A stretch of 8,823 nt of DNA from Paludibacteraceae bacterium (GTDB lineage Bacteria > Bacteroidota > Bacteroidia > Bacteroidales > Paludibacteraceae): positions 1 to 8,823 of the forward strand of contig CAJGDW010000060.1 in NCBI GenBank assembly GCA_904502115.1. The letters run 5' to 3'. The notes below the pieces were generated by a model. That model was not told where the DNA came from. It worked only from the letters and a program-made list of their open reading frames with translations, and searched no databases. Below are positions 6,536 through 8,823 of this stretch, one piece after another. Position numbers and translations under genes: made by a program. Position 1 is the first letter of the stretch; each line of letters begins with the position of its first letter.

Positions 6536-7566
6536 ACCATTTGTTGTAAGGCGGTGAGTAATTGTTTGTTTTCGGATGGGGTGCCTACGGTAATGCGCAA
6601 ACAACCATCGCAAAGGGTAACACTGTTACGGTTACGCACAATAATTCCTTTGTCTACCAATTGTTTATAAACACCGTTGGCATCGGCTACTTTTACCAAT
6701 ACAAAGTTGGCATCGGTAGGGTAAATTTGTTTTACCAAAGGCAAAGCTGCTAAGCTTTCTATCATTTTTTTGCGCTCCATTAGCAAAGCTTTTACCCATT
6801 CGTTCTTTTGATCTGCGTTTTCAACTTGCTTGTAAACCGCTTCTTGAGTCAATAAGTTGAGGTTATAAGGGTATTTTACCTTGTTAAAGAAGGCAATGAT
6901 ATCTTCCGATGCAAAGGCCATGCCACAGCGCAAAGCAGCCATGCCCCATGCTTTAGAGAAGGTTTGCAATACAATAATATTAGGATACTGATCTAGCGAT
7001 GCTAACCACGATGGCTCGTTTGAAAAATCGATATAAGCTTCGTCGATAACAACAATGCCCTCAAAGCTGGTTACTATTTTTTCAATTTCGGTGCGTGCCA
7101 ACGAGTTACCAGTAGGGTTGTTGGGCGAACACAAAAAGATGACTTTGGTGTTTTTGTCGCATGCTTTTAACACTTTGGCAGCATCGAGCGTAAAATCGGC
7201 ATTTAGGTTAACTTGCTTGTACTGAACGTTGTTGATGTCGGCACAAACGCCGTACATGCCGTAGGTTGGGTTAATGGCGACAACGTTGTCTTTGCTAGGT
7301 TCGCAAAAAATGCGAAAAATAAGGTCGATGGGTTCGTCGCTACCAACGCCCAACATAATTTGTGTGGGGCGTACGCCTTTTAGTGCTGCAATTTTTTCTT
7401 TCAATTGCAGCTGCAAAGGGTCTGGATAGCGGTTAAAGGGTTGGTTGTAAGGGTTTTCGTTGGCATCCAAGAAAACCGATGCCTCGCCTGTAAACTCGTT
7501 GCGTGCGCAAGAGTAGGGGGCCAATGACCAAATATTAGGACGTATAAGTTCTTTTAATGATTTCAT
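6532..7566 (-). CDS. hisC: Histidinol-phosphate aminotransferase HisC
   Basis: The 344-residue PLP enzyme (fold type I) converts imidazole-acetol phosphate and glutamate to histidinol phosphate and 2-oxoglutarate. Visible motifs: LDANENPY (33-40), RYPDP (46-50), GVGSDEPID (73-81), NPTYGMY (99-105), SPNNPTG (147-153), VIDEAYIDF (173-181), Schiff-base K205 in TFSKAWGMAALRCG, and R324 in LRITVGTP for substrate carboxylate or phosphate contact. ANEN and AYIDF distinguish HisC from other class I/II aminotransferases. The start at 7566 lies 6 nt after the stop of the lipoprotein gene. The end overlaps hisB by 4 nt (ATGA), so translation of hisC and hisB is probably coupled. The products act in adjacent pathway steps. 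Confidence 0.97.
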   Translation of the reverse strand: MKSLKELIRPNIWSLAPYSCARNEFTGEASVFLDANENPYNQPFNRYPDPLQLQLKEKIAALKGVRPTQIMLGVGSDEPIDLIFRIFCEPSKDNVVAINPTYGMYGVCADINNVQYKQVNLNADFTLDAAKVLKACDKNTKVIFLCSPNNPTGNSLARTEIEKIVTSFEGIVVIDEAYIDFSNEPSWLASLDQYPNIIVLQTFSKAWGMAALRCGMAFASEDIIAFFNKVKYPYNLNLLTQEAVYKQVENADQKNEWVKALLMERKKMIESLAALPLVKQIYPTDANFVLVKVADANGVYKQLVDKGIIVRNRNSVTLCDGCLRITVGTPSENKQLLTALQQMV

Positions 7567-7572
7567 TTTCTG

Positions 7573-8103
7573 TTAATTAGATGGTTTGACGATGGTGGTA
7601 TCCGAAACATATACCAAGAAATCTTCTGTATAAGGGTTATATGGTTCTTCTACTTTCGATGTGTTTTGCAAGCGCATGTTTACCGTAAAAGGTTCGCTTT
7701 GGTTGGTGCGTGCTTTGATAGGAATTAGCATCCAATACGTGCCAATGATGTAGGTTTTGGGTTTAAATTGATAAAAACCTTTGCTTACTTGGCTGTATTC
7801 GGTACAAAGCTGTTCGCCTGTTTCGGTTACCGTAACCAACGAATCTTTTAAAAACTCGCGGTCAATGTCTATTTGCAATTGAGTTAGTTCGTTACCTAGG
7901 CCGTTTAGCTCTACCTCTACAAAAAGGGTGTCGCCAATATGAATAGGAGTGGCTGTGCTGGCAATTTGGGTGGTGTCAATGTACAATCGATGCAATACAA
8001 TGCGGGGGCTATTGTAATTGCCCAAGCACGATGTAGCAAAGATGCCTACCCATACAAGGGCAATCATCCCAATCCATTTCGCCAACTGTTTTTTGTTTTT
8101 CAT
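7573..8103 (-). CDS. Putative lipoprotein of unknown function, first gene of the hisC-hisB operon
   Basis: I do not recognise the family of this 176-residue protein. The N-terminus has a charged region (KNKKQLAK), a hydrophobic segment (11-23) and a lipobox-like ATSC with C26 as the probable lipidated residue (A instead of the usual L at -3). The residues after it (LGNYN) are not acidic, so no clear surface-export signal is seen. The remainder is rich in alternating hydrophobic residues (TLFVEVELNG, QLQIDID, GTYWMLIPIKA, FTVNMRLQN), which suggests one beta-sandwich domain. A single further Cys is at about residue 99. The stop is 6 nt from hisC, and a strong promoter lies just upstream of the ATG. 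It is therefore probably cotranscribed with hisCB, although a direct role in histidine synthesis is not evident. Confidence 0.8.
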   Translation of the reverse strand: MKNKKQLAKWIGMIALVWVGIFATSCLGNYNSPRIVLHRLYIDTTQIASTATPIHIGDTLFVEVELNGLGNELTQLQIDIDREFLKDSLVTVTETGEQLCTEYSQVSKGFYQFKPKTYIIGTYWMLIPIKARTNQSEPFTVNMRLQNTSKVEEPYNPYTEDFLVYVSDTTIVKPSN

Positions 8104-8133
8104 ATCCGATACTAGTTATGCAAATTACTCACG

Positions 8134-8165
8134 CAAATGTAGTGTAATTTGCCGATATACACAAA
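8134..8165 (-). promoter_or_regulatory. Bacteroidota-type promoter of the lipoprotein-hisC-hisB operon
   Basis: On the minus strand, TTTG (8165-8162) is followed after exactly 20 nt by TACATTTG (8141-8134). This fits the TTTG-N19/20-TAnnTTTG consensus perfectly. Transcription should begin near 8127, giving a leader of about 25 nt. That is too short for a his-type leader peptide and attenuator, and none is seen. Confidence 0.8.
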
Positions 8166-8225
8166 AAATAAAATCGTTGAGTTATCTTTCGATACGATAA
8201 ACATCACCTCGGCAAAAAATTGTAT

Positions 8226-8233
8226 TATCTTTG
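8226..8233 (+). promoter_or_regulatory. Candidate -7 element for the HAD phosphatase gene
   Basis: TATCTTTG matches TAnnTTTG and ends 33 nt before the ATG at 8267. No TTTG is found at the expected upstream distance (about 8203-8207), so only half of the promoter signature is present. Confidence 0.5.
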
Positions 8234-8266
8234 TCTTCTCTAATCTAGAAACGTTATTTACAACCC

Positions 8267-8823
8267 ATGAAACAATCCTTACCTTTTGTACCCAAGGCCG
8301 TATTTTTTGATATGGATGGTGTAATATTCGATTCCATGCCCCGTCATGCCAAAGCGTGGAGCGAGGCAATGGCCTTAGAAGGGCTTCCTTTTTCGGAATA
8401 CGAGGTGTATTTACAAGAAGGCAGAACCGGATCGGGTACAGTAACCGATGTATTTTTGGCAAACGGCAGAGGAATACCATCGCAAGAAGATATGCAACGC
8501 ATCTATGCCAACAAGAGTCGTATCTTTGACTCGATGGGCGATCCCATTCCCATGCGTGGCATGCACGATGTGCTAGAAAAAGTAAAAAGTTTGGGATTGG
8601 AAATCTACATTATTACTGGATCGGGACAAGCCAGCTTGTTGGATACACTTAATCACTACTATCCCGATACGTTTTACAAAGAAAAAATGGTAACTGCCTA
8701 CGACGTTAAAAAGGGCAAACCCGACCCAGAACCCTATTTAATGGGCTTAGAAAAAGCAGGTTTGCCAGCTAGGGAGGTGGTGGTAGTAGAGAACGCTCCT
8801 TTGGGCGTACGCTCCGCCAAGGG
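8267..8823 (+). CDS. HAD-superfamily hydrolase, beta-phosphoglucomutase/phosphatase-like (partial, C-terminus beyond right edge)
   Basis: I translated 185 complete codons without a stop; the gene leaves the window at 8823. Motif I is VFFDMDGVIFDS (D15 nucleophile, D17 acid/base). A helical cap of about 75 residues (24-98) is typical of subclass I HADs such as beta-phosphoglucomutase. Motif II is IITGSGQ (T117 or S119), motif III is KKGKPDPEPYLMGLEKAG (K151) and motif IV is VVVENAPLGVRSAK (E175, N176). Many relatives have ED at motif IV; EN is also familiar among sugar-phosphatase-like members. The start at 8267 follows a -7 box and places motif I at the usual distance. About 25-35 residues are probably missing. 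Whether it is a mutase or a phosphatase, and its substrate, cannot be told from sequence. It is divergent from the lipoprotein-his operon. Confidence 0.88.
   Translation, partial: MKQSLPFVPKAVFFDMDGVIFDSMPRHAKAWSEAMALEGLPFSEYEVYLQEGRTGSGTVTDVFLANGRGIPSQEDMQRIYANKSRIFDSMGDPIPMRGMHDVLEKVKSLGLEIYIITGSGQASLLDTLNHYYPDTFYKEKMVTAYDVKKGKPDPEPYLMGLEKAGLPAREVVVVENAPLGVRSAK

Noticed and set aside
6536..6613. A 26-residue N-terminal extension of HisB from the ATG at 6613
   Set aside because: The extra residues lie wholly inside hisC in another frame and do not resemble HisB. The ATG at 6535 gives the family N-terminus and an ATGA overlap with hisC.
8104..8133. A his leader peptide or attenuator before the lipoprotein-hisC-hisB operon
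   Set aside because: The predicted leader is only about 25 nt, with no histidine-codon run and no alternative hairpins.
8112..8480. Minus-strand frame of 122 codons across the HAD gene start and intergenic region
   Set aside because: It overlaps the HAD motif I coding region on the opposite strand and would cross the operon promoter. No family features are seen.

Overview
The window looks like the chromosome of a member of the Bacteroidota (probably Bacteroidales). Three things point there. The bifunctional HisB resembles Bacteroides HisB. Several genes are preceded by the Bacteroidota promoter signature (TAnnTTTG near -7, in the best case with TTTG 20 nt upstream). Recognisable Shine-Dalgarno sequences are lacking, and exported proteins are prominent. 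A genus cannot be given from the sequence alone. I saw no tRNA, rRNA, insertion sequence, CRISPR array or phage gene.

Left part (1-3420, minus strand): one very long reading frame, stop-free for 1140 codons and running off the left edge. It encodes a secreted modular protein: signal peptide, a starch-binding-module-like domain, then a unit of about 690-696 residues that begins to repeat. The unit is a pullulanase/SusE-type beta-sandwich, an Ig-like domain and a CotH-type protein kinase domain. The first unit is complete. The second is cut by the window edge inside its CotH domain. This is the most unusual object in the window.

Centre (3546-5367): a class I aspartate aminotransferase gene (minus) with a strong intrinsic terminator is divergent from a small exported DUF2147 protein gene (plus). 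The 117 bp between them carry two opposed -7 elements. The DUF2147 gene ends in a long hairpin that contains its stop codon.

Right part (5369-8103, minus strand): a putative operon of a lipoprotein gene, hisC and hisB, driven by a near-perfect Bacteroidota promoter at 8134-8165. The lipoprotein-hisC gap is 6 nt, and hisC-hisB overlap by 4 nt (ATGA). HisC and HisB together cover three steps of histidine synthesis: IGP dehydration, histidinol-phosphate transamination and histidinol-phosphate dephosphorylation. Between the convergent hisB and DUF2147 genes lies an inverted array of 7-nt GTCnAAR repeats. At the right edge, a divergent HAD-family phosphatase/phosphomutase gene starts at 8267 and runs out of the window.

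Genes occupy nearly everything. No gene-free stretch exceeds 180 bp.
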